From the NCBI RefSeq assembly GCF_002934545.1, contig NZ_PTJA01000015.1:62001-126000 (forward strand): a stretch of DNA of 64,000 nt, read 5' to 3'. The position numbers and the translations under genes are program-made. Below are positions 28,391 to 37,480 of this stretch, piece after piece. Origin of the DNA: Lacrimispora xylanisolvens (GTDB lineage Bacteria > Bacillota > Clostridia > Lachnospirales > Lachnospiraceae). The notes under the pieces are model-generated. The model was not told the DNA's origin. It ran no database searches and was given only the letters and a program-made list of their open reading frames with translations. Position 1 is the stretch's first letter, and each line of letters begins with the position of its first letter.

Positions 28391-29143
28391 TTACATTTTT
28401 GTTGCTTTCACTATAAAAGAAAGAGGCATTACCTTTGCTCGACTGGGAGCATAATAACTTTCAGAAAACTCATACTCCTTTTCTAATACATCCTGGCTGG
28501 TTTCTTCGATGACCTTTTCAATTTTAAAATTTTCCTCTGCCAATGTATTGATCCATGTAGACATCTTTCGGTTTTGAATCGTAACAGGGTTGCCCCGCAG
28601 TTCAAAGGAAACCATCTCATCTGAAAGATAATTACAGCCTTCCAGAAAGAATTTTTGTTCCCTTGCTGTCACACAATGCATCAGAGGATGATCCCAAGAG
28701 AATATCAGAGTGCCTCCACGTTTCAGACAATCGTAAATATTCTTTATTGTTTTAGGCAAATCCACAGTCCACCCCAATGCATAGATGGAATAAATAACAT
28801 CAAAATAATTTTTCGGCAACGTCTCCATCTCCTCCATGGGAGAAACGGATAAAGTCGCTTTATAACCATTTTCAGCCAGATATTTGTCCGCATTTTGAAT
28901 CTGTTTTGCAGAAATGTCAATCCCCCATAATTCAGATGCGCCGTTGTCACCGCACCATTTTAAGGAATGCCCGCTGCCGCATCCAATATCCAGTATCTTT
29001 TTGTCACCAAGGTCTGGAAACAATTGTAATTGTGCTTCCGTAGGTGCAAGGCATCCATATACTGGTAACGCTGTTGTACCAAACCATGTATCAGCCATGC
29101 TATCCCAGCTTTTTTGGTTTTGGAGCAGTACTTCTTTATTCAT
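28391..29143 (-). CDS. SAM-dependent class I methyltransferase
   Basis: 250 residues. Motif I is ILDIGCGSGHSLKW (about 50-63), motif II GIDISAKQIQNADKYL, and the post-region DVIYSIYALGWTVDLPKTI fits methyltransferase domain 11/25. Substrate unknown, probably a small molecule. Confidence 0.87.
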   Translation of the reverse strand: MNKEVLLQNQKSWDSMADTWFGTTALPVYGCLAPTEAQLQLFPDLGDKKILDIGCGSGHSLKWCGDNGASELWGIDISAKQIQNADKYLAENGYKATLSVSPMEEMETLPKNYFDVIYSIYALGWTVDLPKTIKNIYDCLKRGGTLIFSWDHPLMHCVTAREQKFFLEGCNYLSDEMVSFELRGNPVTIQNRKMSTWINTLAEENFKIEKVIEETSQDVLEKEYEFSESYYAPSRAKVMPLSFIVKATKM

Positions 29144-29160
29144 ATATGTACCTCCAGCAA

Positions 29161-29685
29161 TTATAAATATAAATCCATAAGAATCTCGTCGTAATAATTA
29201 CCTTCAATTTTAAAAAAATTCTTATGCCTGCCAACCTCATGAAAGCCCATTTTTTTATATAAATTGATAGCATTTATATTATCGTTTTTCACGCCTAAAT
29301 GCAGGATCTCTGTCTGCCCATTTCTTTTTGCAAACGAAATCATTGCTTCCATTAAGTACGTCCCTATACCGAGCCCCCAATATTTCTTCTTAACTGAAAG
29401 AGAGAGTTCCGCCTGATGAGATATTCTTTCTCTAGGTGAAGTCATTATACTGCCTACACAGACAATTTCATCTTCGATTTTTCCAACAAACAGAGCAGAA
29501 ACATCTGACTCCAGTAAGTTTTCTATAAAAATCTCTTCTGCCTCTGCCGTCATTTGAAAACCATTTGCTCCAAACAATAAATTATCACTTTCTCCACCTA
29601 TAAGATTAAGAAACTCCACCATCCCGGCTGCATCCCCTTTGGCAGCCTTATTAATTTGTAATATCATATCATTTTTCAGTCTCAT
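29161..29685 (-). CDS. GNAT acetyltransferase
   Basis: 174 residues from MRLKNDMILQINKA, with ACAGGAG upstream. The longer frame overlaps the preceding DsbA gene and has no ribosome site. Motif A is LSVKKKYWGLGIGTYLMEAM, and the end is INLYKKMGFHEVGRHKNFF. This matches the L-amino-acid/peptide GNAT subgroup in general look. Confidence 0.88.
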   Translation of the reverse strand: MRLKNDMILQINKAAKGDAAGMVEFLNLIGGESDNLLFGANGFQMTAEAEEIFIENLLESDVSALFVGKIEDEIVCVGSIMTSPRERISHQAELSLSVKKKYWGLGIGTYLMEAMISFAKRNGQTEILHLGVKNDNINAINLYKKMGFHEVGRHKNFFKIEGNYYDEILMDLYL

Positions 29686-29704
29686 TACGTGTCTCCTGTC
29701 ATAC

Positions 29705-30202
29705 TCAAATGTTAAATAAATACCGGATCTGCTCCTTGGTAACCCCCACATTTTCAACTGCATCCAATTTTAAATCTCCCATCCTGTACGCAGGGACCGC
29801 CCATACACCGGAATGCTCAAACGCCAGTTCATTGGATTCTTTCAGTTTCTCAAGGTACGTTCCCTGTTCTAAAGAAGATTTAAATTTATTAACGTCAACC
29901 AGATCACTGACGTAATCGCCGAGTACATGAATGTCTTCAATGTTAATATGATCCTGGAAGACAGCCTGATACATACGATCATGGTATTCTAAAATATCAA
30001 CTCCATGTTCAAGCGCATAAAAATATCCCTGTATACACAGATCACTATGGGGACCAAACCGTTCTGGCCTTGGATGAGATTCACAAGGATGCCACACGAT
30101 GGCCTGATCCGGATACTCCGGCATAAGTTCTTTTAAATAGTTATGCGCCCTCAGGCAATACGGACAGATATAATCGAAAAAGATGTGTAATTCATTTTTC
30201 AT
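29705..30202 (-). CDS. DsbA-family thioredoxin-fold protein
   Basis: 165 residues. The N-terminal active site is CPYC in FFDYICPYCLRAHNYL (about 10-25), then a helical insert and the cis-Pro strand GVWAVPAYRMGD. No signal peptide, so it is a cytoplasmic FrnE/DsbA-like oxidoreductase or isomerase. Substrate unknown. Confidence 0.85.
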   Translation of the reverse strand: MKNELHIFFDYICPYCLRAHNYLKELMPEYPDQAIVWHPCESHPRPERFGPHSDLCIQGYFYALEHGVDILEYHDRMYQAVFQDHINIEDIHVLGDYVSDLVDVNKFKSSLEQGTYLEKLKESNELAFEHSGVWAVPAYRMGDLKLDAVENVGVTKEQIRYLFNI

Positions 30203-30222
30203 TGTAAATCACCTCACTAATC

Positions 30223-30672
30223 TTAATAATTAAGCAAACTGAATCGATAGATACATTTTTCCGTTTCTCCGATTTTTCTCATATCATTATCTTCTGGTAT
30301 CTCCACAATCTCTTCTAATGTTCCACCAGCGTATTCACAGGTTTTTCTTGAAGCATGGTTATCGGGATTGCAGGTGATAATAAGATAATCCATCTTATGT
30401 TTTTTCGCTAACTGAAACAGTAATAAACAGGCTTTCCCCGCATAATGGTGTCCCCTGTAATTCTCATCTATATGATACCCGATATTGCCGCCATAATATG
30501 CATTTTTGTTATATCCAATCCGTAAATCACAACCGCCTACCTCGTCTCCATGCATATCACAGATTGTAAAATGATAGGCTGGAAGCCATTGTTTACGGAT
30601 ATTTCCAGCCGTCTTTTTATCCAGTTTAAGGTAAATATCTTCACCCTTTAAAAACTCCATGTTTATAACCAT
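30223..30672 (-). CDS. GNAT acetyltransferase
   Basis: 149 residues. The N-terminal strand YHFTICDMHGDEVGGCDLRI is followed by IGYHIDENYRGHHYAGKACL (motif A) and ASRKTCEYAGGTLEEIVEIP. This is the RimJ/RimL-like subgroup by layout. GGAG lies about 8 nt before the ATG. Confidence 0.85.
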   Translation of the reverse strand: MVINMEFLKGEDIYLKLDKKTAGNIRKQWLPAYHFTICDMHGDEVGGCDLRIGYNKNAYYGGNIGYHIDENYRGHHYAGKACLLLFQLAKKHKMDYLIITCNPDNHASRKTCEYAGGTLEEIVEIPEDNDMRKIGETEKCIYRFSLLNY

Positions 30673-30685
30673 ACGTTACATCTCC

Positions 30686-31453
30686 CTATTCATTCATTTC
30701 TGCAATATAACTATCCTCTCTTGCCGTGATCTGAACCCATGCCGGCCGAAACCCGCTTTTTATGGCGTTTCGGGCAGATTTTAAGTTTGACCATGCGCAG
30801 CAATAAAATGGAACAATTCCTTTTCCCAATAGTTCTAAAGCAAGTCTGCTTGTAAGACTGGAAGCTATCCCCTGTCTTCTATATTCCGGAAGTACATCTA
30901 TACCGATCTGCCACATGGTATCACAATCGGCGGATGCTCCCGCAAGCCCGATCAGTTTCCCATTATCAAATGCTCCTACAGCCAGACTATCAAGTTCTTT
31001 CCTCTTTTCGCATAAAGCATTGCTCCATTGCGGCAGATAGTATTCTGCAAAATGCTCAGGTTCCATAACCTTAGTTTCATATTGACAGGGTAGGGGTTTT
31101 AATACTTCCATATCGGGTAAAAAATACTCTGCCATAAAACAGACATTCAGATTATAAGGCTTTAATCTTTCCATTAATTTATGTAGATTGGGTGTTTCAA
31201 AACAATGCTCAACATGATATTTTGTTATGTACCACTCCACTTCCCTTATTAATTCTTTGGATGCAGATGCAACAATATTATTCCCATAGGATGTTAAATC
31301 ACATAAAAAGGGAAGTTTTAAATACTTTCTGGCTCTGGGATTTTTTTCAGAGAGTACTACCTTATTTATATTGCTTCTAAAATCCTCCATCATGCAATTA
31401 CTGTCAAATGCTGATTGCTGCATGGCAATATCAATGATTTCTTTATTATTCAT
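30686..31453 (-). CDS. GNAT acetyltransferase with N-terminal extension
   Basis: 255 residues from MNNKEIIDIAMQQSAFD, with GAAGGGG upstream. The N-terminal 120 residues form a helical/strand domain seen in long GNATs; the C-terminal GNAT domain has WQIGIDVLPEYRRQGIASSL as motif A and NLKSARNAIKSGFRPAWVQI at the end. Substrate unknown. Confidence 0.85.
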   Translation of the reverse strand: MNNKEIIDIAMQQSAFDSNCMMEDFRSNINKVVLSEKNPRARKYLKLPFLCDLTSYGNNIVASASKELIREVEWYITKYHVEHCFETPNLHKLMERLKPYNLNVCFMAEYFLPDMEVLKPLPCQYETKVMEPEHFAEYYLPQWSNALCEKRKELDSLAVGAFDNGKLIGLAGASADCDTMWQIGIDVLPEYRRQGIASSLTSRLALELLGKGIVPFYCCAWSNLKSARNAIKSGFRPAWVQITAREDSYIAEMNE

Positions 31454-31463
31454 AACAACCCCT

Positions 31464-31844
31464 TCAATTCTTAACCAGCCACTCTTTTGCTTTTTCCAGA
31501 TCATCCATACAGATTATCAGGAAATTTGTATGTGCACTTCTTTTTTTCACATACCGTTTCATTTTCATCGTTAATCCGATAAATACAACCTTGCGCAGCT
31601 GCTTGTTTAAGTTTGAAAATTCATTTATTATAAGATCCAGTATCTCACCATCAATATTTGATTCATTCAGAATGACAGCTATAAACGAACTGGTTGATGG
31701 TCTTTGTATTTCTAATAAATCCTGCGTGAATTTCTGTTTAATCAGTTCTGTCTGATCATAAAGGGAATCCAGATGTTCAAACCATATCTCCCCTCCATTA
31801 AAAAACATAGAAAATGATTTTTTCTTCAGTCCAAGTACTTCCAT
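31464..31844 (-). CDS. Unknown protein of the array
   Basis: 126 residues without a recognised signature. It shows a Rossmann-like strand-helix pattern (STSSFIAVILNESNIDGEIL; RKVVFIGLTMKMKRYVKK; FLIICMDDLEKAKEWLV) that loosely resembles STAS-type domains. Its start overlaps the stop of the next upstream gene by one base, so they are coupled. Confidence 0.55.
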   Translation of the reverse strand: MEVLGLKKKSFSMFFNGGEIWFEHLDSLYDQTELIKQKFTQDLLEIQRPSTSSFIAVILNESNIDGEILDLIINEFSNLNKQLRKVVFIGLTMKMKRYVKKRSAHTNFLIICMDDLEKAKEWLVKN

Positions 31845-32683
31845 TAAATTTTATGCTCCATACAAATAGAGTCCTCCATTCCAGCATACTGACCATAATT
31901 GGGGATAATCTGATAACCTGCTTTTTTATACATCATATGAGCCGCTTCCAACAGCCGCCCTGTTTCCAGTACGCACCATTTGTAACCGTTTATTCTAGCC
32001 TTTGCCTCTAATCTTCGGATTACTTCCGCTCCCAGCCCCATATGACGTTGTGACGGATCCACATAGACACGCTTTATCTCAACATGATTTTCATCAAAGC
32101 GTTTATATGCTCCGCATGCAACTGGTTCACCATTGTTGTATGCCAGAATTACATCATGTATGCTGTCTCTCTGATTGAACTGGTGATACTTACTTCTTTG
32201 ATACTGTTTTCCCACTATTTCGTCAAGTGCCTGGTCCAGTTTTGTGCATAGCGTCACAAAATCAGGATCTTCCCCATCGGTATGCTTAAATTCAATCTTT
32301 GACAGATTGCCAAGTTTATCTTTTGCCTTTTTACTGAACTTATTTATTAAAGAATCATATGCTTCATCAATCATCTGAAACAGAAATTCCTGATCTGAAA
32401 ATTCATCTAAATCAATGGTATTCCAATGGGGCTGTTGAGCGGGAGGGCAATGGTATCCTCTTACTATTACCCCCGGATAGAGCTGACGATAGAGATATGA
32501 TTTTTCCGGTTCGCATTTTAAAGTAATTTTATAAAAATTTTCCTGGGGGTTCAGCTGCGCGAATATTTTCCCCATAACCTTGTAACAGATTGGATATTCT
32601 CCAAACGGTCTGGCTTCATAGGCACCAAGATGACTGAGACAATATTCTTTTATGGCTTCAATTATTTTTATATGATTTTCCAT
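31844..32683 (-). CDS. YjbR/MmcQ-like domain fused to GNAT acetyltransferase
   Basis: 279 residues from MENHIKIIEAIKEYCLSH, with GGGAGGT upstream. The first 110 residues look like the MmcQ/YjbR fold (RPFGEYPICYKVMGKIFAQL; YPGVIVRGYHCPPAQQPHWN). The C-terminal half is a GNAT domain (KRVYVDPSQRHMGLGAEVIR; AHMMYKKAGYQIIPNYGQY). It is the most upstream gene of the accessory array. Confidence 0.85.
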   Translation of the reverse strand: MENHIKIIEAIKEYCLSHLGAYEARPFGEYPICYKVMGKIFAQLNPQENFYKITLKCEPEKSYLYRQLYPGVIVRGYHCPPAQQPHWNTIDLDEFSDQEFLFQMIDEAYDSLINKFSKKAKDKLGNLSKIEFKHTDGEDPDFVTLCTKLDQALDEIVGKQYQRSKYHQFNQRDSIHDVILAYNNGEPVACGAYKRFDENHVEIKRVYVDPSQRHMGLGAEVIRRLEAKARINGYKWCVLETGRLLEAAHMMYKKAGYQIIPNYGQYAGMEDSICMEHKI

Positions 32684-32778
32684 AGTACCTCCCGTTTTCA
32701 ATCTTTTACACTATAATATCATATTTTAAAAAAATATATAATGAATTTGTTTCATAGTTTTCTAATTTATCTGCAATA

Positions 32779-32818
32779 AAAAAGGCTTTGTTCATAAAAT
32801 TCCAAACAAAACCTTTTT
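32779..32818 (-). terminator. Terminator after the serine recombinase gene
   Basis: AAAAAGGCTTTGTT / AACAAAACCTTTTT hairpin with one mismatch and a T run on the minus strand. It separates the recombinase transcript from the GNAT array. Confidence 0.75.
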
Positions 32819-32832
32819 AACTTAATTTGTAA

Positions 32833-34311
32833 TCATACTTTCCATATAAGGCTGATAAAATCTTCCCTGACCACCACTGTTTCCAGATAAGAAAAGGCTA
32901 CAGCCCGTTTGTCTTCTTTACTTAACTGAGAAAATATAATTTTTTCCGGATATATGGATTCATTGGCTAACCGTTCTTTCTCTTCCAGCAGTTTTTTCTT
33001 TATCCCCGAAAGTTCTTCCAGTTCTTTATTAACGTAATCCACAGTCAGCGGACTGACTGTTTTTGTCTTTAAAACCTGCATTAAATTTCCGACTGCTTCA
33101 TCAATCCGGATCAGCTCCAGTTCCAGTTCATTGGTTCCATTGCTGGTCCCGATGGGAACAGGTTTGCATCTGTCAAAAAGTTTCTGCAGCTCCGCTTCCA
33201 CAGAACCCTCAATCTGTTCAATTCTCATCTGAGGTTTTAAATCACAATCCAGAAAATCCTTTCCCCGGCACCTTATGGTACGAACTGTTTCCCCATCTGA
33301 TTTACGTTTGTATTTACGAACCATGATTGCTCTGCCGCAGTCTGCACATTTTAATAGTCCCGTCAGCCAGCTGTTGCGGGGGCCGTCATTGGAAGCCACC
33401 TTCTCATTGGTATCCAGCTTTCTCTGGCAGCAAAGCCATAGCTCAGAATCAATATATCCAGGCCAGTTACCTATGGCAAAGGTGGCCTCCCTGGAATCCA
33501 AAGCGTCTTTTGTCACCGCTCCCTTTTTTCCTACCAGCATACCGCCGTGCTCCCCATTAAAGTCAGAAAGAGAATTAATCATGTTTACTCCCAGTTTTTT
33601 AAAGTAGGTATAAACTGCATGATCACATTTCACACTGGCTGGATTTCGAAGTACACGCCCGATGGAGCAGGCTGACCACTTCTGGCTGTTTGGCCCAGGT
33701 AATTGTCTGGTTGCCATCATTCGTCTGATATCTCCCAGACTGGTGGTTGGATAAGCGTAAACCTTCATAATTTCTTCCAGGATCTTTATGTTATCCTCTA
33801 ATTTCAGTGAAGACACCTTTTTATCTCCCTGAGTAACGGTTGTATTGCTGTAACCATAGGGGGCGGGACCTCCTGGCCACCGCCCCAGTTCAATCCTGTC
33901 ATAATAATTATCATAGACTCTTCTTGAAATCTGCTCCCGCTCCATTTGTGCAAACACAGCCATAATAAATATCATTGCTTTTCCTATGGGAGTTGAGGTG
34001 TCAAAATTTTCCGTAACAGAAATGAACTCTACTTTATATTTGCTCATGTATTCCCAGGTATTGGTAAAGTCCAGAAGAGACCTGGTAAACCGGTCAAGTT
34101 TGTAAACAAGAATCCGGTTAATCGTACCCGTCTTTATATCGTTTAACAATTTTAGAAATTCCGGTCTGTGTACCACGTCTTTCCCTGATATACCTCTGTC
34201 TATGTATAATCTGGGTTCGCCAATTGCCATACTTCTGGCAAAACTTAATTGGGTCTCAATGGAGAGGCTGTCTTTTTTATCAATTGACTGTCTGGCATAA
34301 ATCGCATCCAT
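32833..34311 (-). CDS. Large serine recombinase
   Basis: 492 residues. The N-terminal resolvase domain has the nucleophile Ser9 in YARQSIDKKDSLSIETQ, and continues with YKLDRFTRSLLDFTN and AQMEREQISRRVYDNYYDRI. The middle recombinase domain contains GGPAPYGYS. A zinc-ribbon with CADCGRAIMVRKYKRK and RCRGKDFLDC (about 330-365) and a C-terminal coiled coil follow. This is the architecture of site-specific integrases/transposases of integrative elements. It is the last gene of the ssb operon and the only recombinase seen in the 46-kb segment. Confidence 0.95.
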   Translation of the reverse strand: MDAIYARQSIDKKDSLSIETQLSFARSMAIGEPRLYIDRGISGKDVVHRPEFLKLLNDIKTGTINRILVYKLDRFTRSLLDFTNTWEYMSKYKVEFISVTENFDTSTPIGKAMIFIMAVFAQMEREQISRRVYDNYYDRIELGRWPGGPAPYGYSNTTVTQGDKKVSSLKLEDNIKILEEIMKVYAYPTTSLGDIRRMMATRQLPGPNSQKWSACSIGRVLRNPASVKCDHAVYTYFKKLGVNMINSLSDFNGEHGGMLVGKKGAVTKDALDSREATFAIGNWPGYIDSELWLCCQRKLDTNEKVASNDGPRNSWLTGLLKCADCGRAIMVRKYKRKSDGETVRTIRCRGKDFLDCDLKPQMRIEQIEGSVEAELQKLFDRCKPVPIGTSNGTNELELELIRIDEAVGNLMQVLKTKTVSPLTVDYVNKELEELSGIKKKLLEEKERLANESIYPEKIIFSQLSKEDKRAVAFSYLETVVVREDFISLIWKV

Positions 34312-34317
34312 ATGGTT

Positions 34318-34563
34318 TTATTTCTTTCCCTTCTTTATATGAACCACTTGCTCTTTAACTAAAAGAGAACCATTTTTTTCGGATTGTGATTTATTAAAAA
34401 ATACTAATTGAAGCTCTTCATATACCTTCTGCACATGATGCTCCCGGTCCTGAATGGCATGATAGACGGGATATATATTTTCGACTCTCATGCAGTACGA
34501 ATTCACCTCATTTATGTAATTGCTTGTTTCAATATATGTCAGCCATTGATATTTAATCCACAT
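34318..34563 (-). CDS. Small protein upstream of the serine recombinase
   Basis: 81 residues, mainly helical and charged, ending KEQVVHIKKGKK. No family recognised. It ends 6 nt before the recombinase start, so it is probably an accessory or directionality protein by position only. The start is uncertain: an internal Met (MRVENIYPV) is also possible. Confidence 0.45.
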   Translation of the reverse strand: MWIKYQWLTYIETSNYINEVNSYCMRVENIYPVYHAIQDREHHVQKVYEELQLVFFNKSQSEKNGSLLVKEQVVHIKKGKK

Positions 34564-34577
34564 AGACAGGCTTCTTT

Positions 34578-35531
34578 TTAATCAAATCGGGAGTCAGGCT
34601 TAGAATCAGATTCCACCATATTCTTCTTCTTAATCAGTACCAGTATGAAGATCAGCAGCAAAAGTAATACTGCCAGTGTAATGGTTATAGTCATTATATA
34701 TCTTACTATCTTTCGGTATCCATTCCATGCCTGGCGTTCATAACCCGCAATCTCACTGTTTTTATAAATTAAAGGATCCGTCTGGTTTTCGGTCCTGTCC
34801 TCCTCATAAATCCCGCGGTAAATCTGAGCCTGCACAGACGGAACTGTGACCTCTCCACCATATAAAGCTCTGATATTTTTAACCAGCTTCTTCCCTTGCG
34901 CCTGAGCGTTACGGACCATATTCCCATTTCGCTCCACCGGTTCTCCAGCCCAGACAATACTTGTTATCTGATAATAATCTTCAGGTAGATTTAAATACTT
35001 CAAAAATTCTACTGCATAGTCTGTTAGTGGTGCACCATTGGGGATTTCTATGTCCCCCAGCAAATAGGTATCTTCCTGATAGCCGGAAATCTCTATGGGA
35101 AATGTAAAATCATAATCCCAGTAGGAACGTTCTTCCACCTGGGAAACTACAGGCAGTTCTACAGTCTGTTTCAGCTTCAAATCTTCATTTATTACCTGAA
35201 CCCATGCCGTCTCCGGCATACGGTCAATATACTCCACTCCTTCATATAAAATCGAGGTTTCCGAATATTCAGTTTTTTCTTCTGTGAAAATGTCCAAAAC
35301 CTCACTATTGGTTAAATGATATTTTTTTCCCTCTTTTATAACAGTTTCCAAAGGTGCATATTCTTTAGAACTGCCCACAAACACTGGGGAATCAAATGTC
35401 AAAACATCTCCCGCCCTGATATCTTTACTTAATTCAATGGATTCTTCCGCCCCGTAAGACAGTAACGGGCCTGTTAACAAAGACAGGAAGACGAAAAAGA
35501 TGGTGTTGATTATAAAACTTTTAGTTGTCAT
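34578..35531 (-). CDS. Secreted, membrane-anchored protein, function unknown
   Basis: 317 residues from MTTKSFIINTIFFVFLSLLT, a signal peptide. A long extracytoplasmic, strand-rich part follows (about 25-270), then one C-terminal membrane span (IMTITITLAVLLLLLIFILV) and a short basic tail. It is a type I single-pass protein by layout. It overlaps no other gene and starts 8 nt after the ssb stop. The association with ssb and a recombinase recalls accessory genes of integrative elements. No specific family is recognised. Confidence 0.65.
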   Translation of the reverse strand: MTTKSFIINTIFFVFLSLLTGPLLSYGAEESIELSKDIRAGDVLTFDSPVFVGSSKEYAPLETVIKEGKKYHLTNSEVLDIFTEEKTEYSETSILYEGVEYIDRMPETAWVQVINEDLKLKQTVELPVVSQVEERSYWDYDFTFPIEISGYQEDTYLLGDIEIPNGAPLTDYAVEFLKYLNLPEDYYQITSIVWAGEPVERNGNMVRNAQAQGKKLVKNIRALYGGEVTVPSVQAQIYRGIYEEDRTENQTDPLIYKNSEIAGYERQAWNGYRKIVRYIMTITITLAVLLLLLIFILVLIKKKNMVESDSKPDSRFD

Positions 35532-35538
35532 AGCCAGA

Positions 35539-35979
35539 TTAGTTAAACGGCAAATCCGGATCATCAATTCCATCAGGAATATTCATAAACCCATCTCCCA
35601 TTGCACCGACAGGTTCCGGTCTTGCTACCTGACTTTCTCCTGATGTCAAGTTTTTACTATCAGCAAACTCCTGCTCATCCACAATCACTTCAAAGGTATA
35701 AACCTTTATCCCATCTTTGTTTATATAGCTTCCGGTCTGAATCCTTCCAGACACCAGCACCCGCATTCCCTGGCGGAAATATTTTTCCGCAAATTCTCCT
35801 GTCTTATCGAATGATACACAGTTAATAAAATCAGCCGTTGGCTCAGTGCCGTCCTGATTCCTGCGTCCTCGGCGGTCAACAGCAAGTGTATATCTGGCAA
35901 TTGCCATTGTACGTTCTCCTTGTGAATATCTCACTTCCGGATCCCTTGTCAGCCTTCCCATTAAAAATACACGATTCAT
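35539..35979 (-). CDS. ssb: Single-stranded DNA-binding protein
   Basis: 146 residues: OB fold MNRVFLMGRLTRDPEVRYSQ, then FINCVSFDKTGEFAEKYFRQ and VLVSGRIQTGSYINKDG, followed by a short linker and the acidic tip DDPDLPFN that recruits partners. The sequence lies in an operon with a serine recombinase rather than with rpsF/rpsR, so it is likely an element-borne copy. Confidence 0.93.
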   Translation of the reverse strand: MNRVFLMGRLTRDPEVRYSQGERTMAIARYTLAVDRRGRRNQDGTEPTADFINCVSFDKTGEFAEKYFRQGMRVLVSGRIQTGSYINKDGIKVYTFEVIVDEQEFADSKNLTSGESQVARPEPVGAMGDGFMNIPDGIDDPDLPFN

Positions 35980-36350
35980 TTTTCCTCCATTCTTCCCCCA
36001 TCCGGATTTGGCAGAGGAGAGACTATAGTTATTTAGTTGTTCAAATCATCTCATTCATTTCGTAGATTGACCTGGCACCTCCTCTCAAAAAGAATTTATC
36101 GATTTTTAGTAAATGCGCACAATAACATGGGAAATTTAAAATAGAATACACAAGGAAACAGAAAAATAACAGTCATTTAGAATAATGATCATTTTGATAG
36201 AAAGCAAATAATACGTTTAAAGGGAAATAAATTTAAATACTAAGAATTTTGAAAAATAATGTAATCACAGAAATGAATTTAGATTTTAACAGTTTCATCC
36301 TATCAGATAAATTATATTTAGTAAAGACCTTTTATAAAAAATAATAGCAA
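35980..36350. other. AT-rich intergenic region upstream of ssb
   Basis: About 370 bases with no gene-like frame and no clear repeat. It should hold the minus-strand promoter of the ssb-recombinase operon close to 36000. No other structure was seen. Confidence 0.5.
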
Positions 36351-36385
36351 AAATCCTCAGAGCATCATATCTGCCCTGAGGATTT
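36351..36385 (-). terminator. Terminator of the siderophore-binding protein gene
   Basis: AAATCCTCAG / CTGAGGATTT stem followed on the minus strand by a T-rich tract. Confidence 0.8.
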
Positions 36386-36405
36386 GAGTTACCTCACTCT
36401 TAACT

Positions 36406-37380
36406 TTAATGGGACTGCCCTTCCACTGTCTTCAGTAAAGAATCCATAATGAAATCCATCTGTGCATTCATGGACGTAATATCGCTGAACCAGAACATTC
36501 CGCTGGAGTTTTGCACCAGTCGGCCTTCCTTTACTGCCGGAAGGCTCTCCCACACCTCCACACCTTTCAGATCAGCAATCCTCTCATCAGAGAATATGTA
36601 ATCTCCTACATAATCCTTAAGAGTCTCATAGGAAATATCTATGAAATTCACACCCTCTTGATCCATAACCTCTTTCTGAATCCTCTCCGGTGCTTTTAAG
36701 CCTAAGTATTGATAAATGATCTCGCCGCCTCGTCCATAATCATCACCAAAGGCCCTTAATATTCCCTTTGTCTGGTTTTCCAGAAGAATGACATTCTTAT
36801 CAGCCAGTCCTTTTTCAGAAAGCTGTTTCTTAGATTCTTCTGCCTTTTTCTCAAAGTCTGACATAATCTTCTCTGCCTTTTCCGGTACTCCAAATACCTC
36901 TCCGAAAAATGCAAGCCGGTCCTTTACTTCCATATCGTAGTAATTTCTGGCCAGAGTTGGCGCAATCTTTGACAGACTCTCATAATCATCTGTGTTGTTC
37001 CAGATAATAAGATCAGGATCCAGCTCCATAATGGCTTCCGGATTTAACTCAAAGGCATCTACAACAGTAACGTCTCCCAGCTCCTGTTCAAATACAGCGT
37101 CATCATTAAAGGAGGTACCTACCGGGTGAATCCCAAGTGCAAGTAAGTCCCCCTGGAAGAATGCAACCACCACCCGTTTGGGATTGGCCGGTATTTCTAC
37201 ATCTCCATATTCCATCTTAATGACTCTTGTGTCTTTGCCTGCAGTTGTCTCTTCGGCCTGTTCGGTAACCTTAGAACCAGTTTCCGTAGCTGCTCCTTTA
37301 TTTGCTGCTCCGCAGGCAGTAAGCAGTATGGCAGTTAAAGCTGCAGCTGCCAGTACACTTTTTCTCTTGTATTTACTCAT
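36406..37380 (-). CDS. Iron-siderophore ABC transporter substrate-binding lipoprotein (orphan)
   Basis: 324 residues. A lipoprotein signal peptide ends in the lipobox LTACG (Cys about 23). The mature part is a helical-backbone (FhuD/FepB-like) binding protein with NPKRVVVAFFQGDLLALGIH, ELDPDLIIWNNTDDYESLSK and a C-terminal helix region. No permease or ATPase gene is adjacent. It is alone between two terminator/operator regions. Two DtxR-like inverted repeats in the promoter point to iron-dependent repression. Confidence 0.88.
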   Translation of the reverse strand: MSKYKRKSVLAAAALTAILLTACGAANKGAATETGSKVTEQAEETTAGKDTRVIKMEYGDVEIPANPKRVVVAFFQGDLLALGIHPVGTSFNDDAVFEQELGDVTVVDAFELNPEAIMELDPDLIIWNNTDDYESLSKIAPTLARNYYDMEVKDRLAFFGEVFGVPEKAEKIMSDFEKKAEESKKQLSEKGLADKNVILLENQTKGILRAFGDDYGRGGEIIYQYLGLKAPERIQKEVMDQEGVNFIDISYETLKDYVGDYIFSDERIADLKGVEVWESLPAVKEGRLVQNSSGMFWFSDITSMNAQMDFIMDSLLKTVEGQSH

Positions 37381-37400
37381 GATATGAGTACCTCCAGTCT

Positions 37401-37429
37401 TTAGTAAGTCTTAACTAACCGGAGTTAGT
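37401..37429 (-). promoter_or_regulatory. DtxR/IdeR-like operator pair
   Basis: An 18-bp imperfect palindrome TTAGTAAGTCTTAACTAA (37401-37418) overlaps ACTAAC / GTTAGT arms (37414-37429), upstream of the siderophore-binding gene. The TTAG...CTAA form resembles DtxR-family boxes. The match is by eye. Confidence 0.45.
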
Positions 37430-37480
37430 ATATCATAAATATCTGTCTTTGTACAGGTCAGAGAAAAGTTCCTGCCTGGA

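Noticed and set aside
20782-32683. Integron-like cassette array with attC sites
   Set aside because: Spacers are too short (about 0-45 nt) to hold attC sites, no tyrosine integrase is present, and ordinary ribosome sites fill the gaps.
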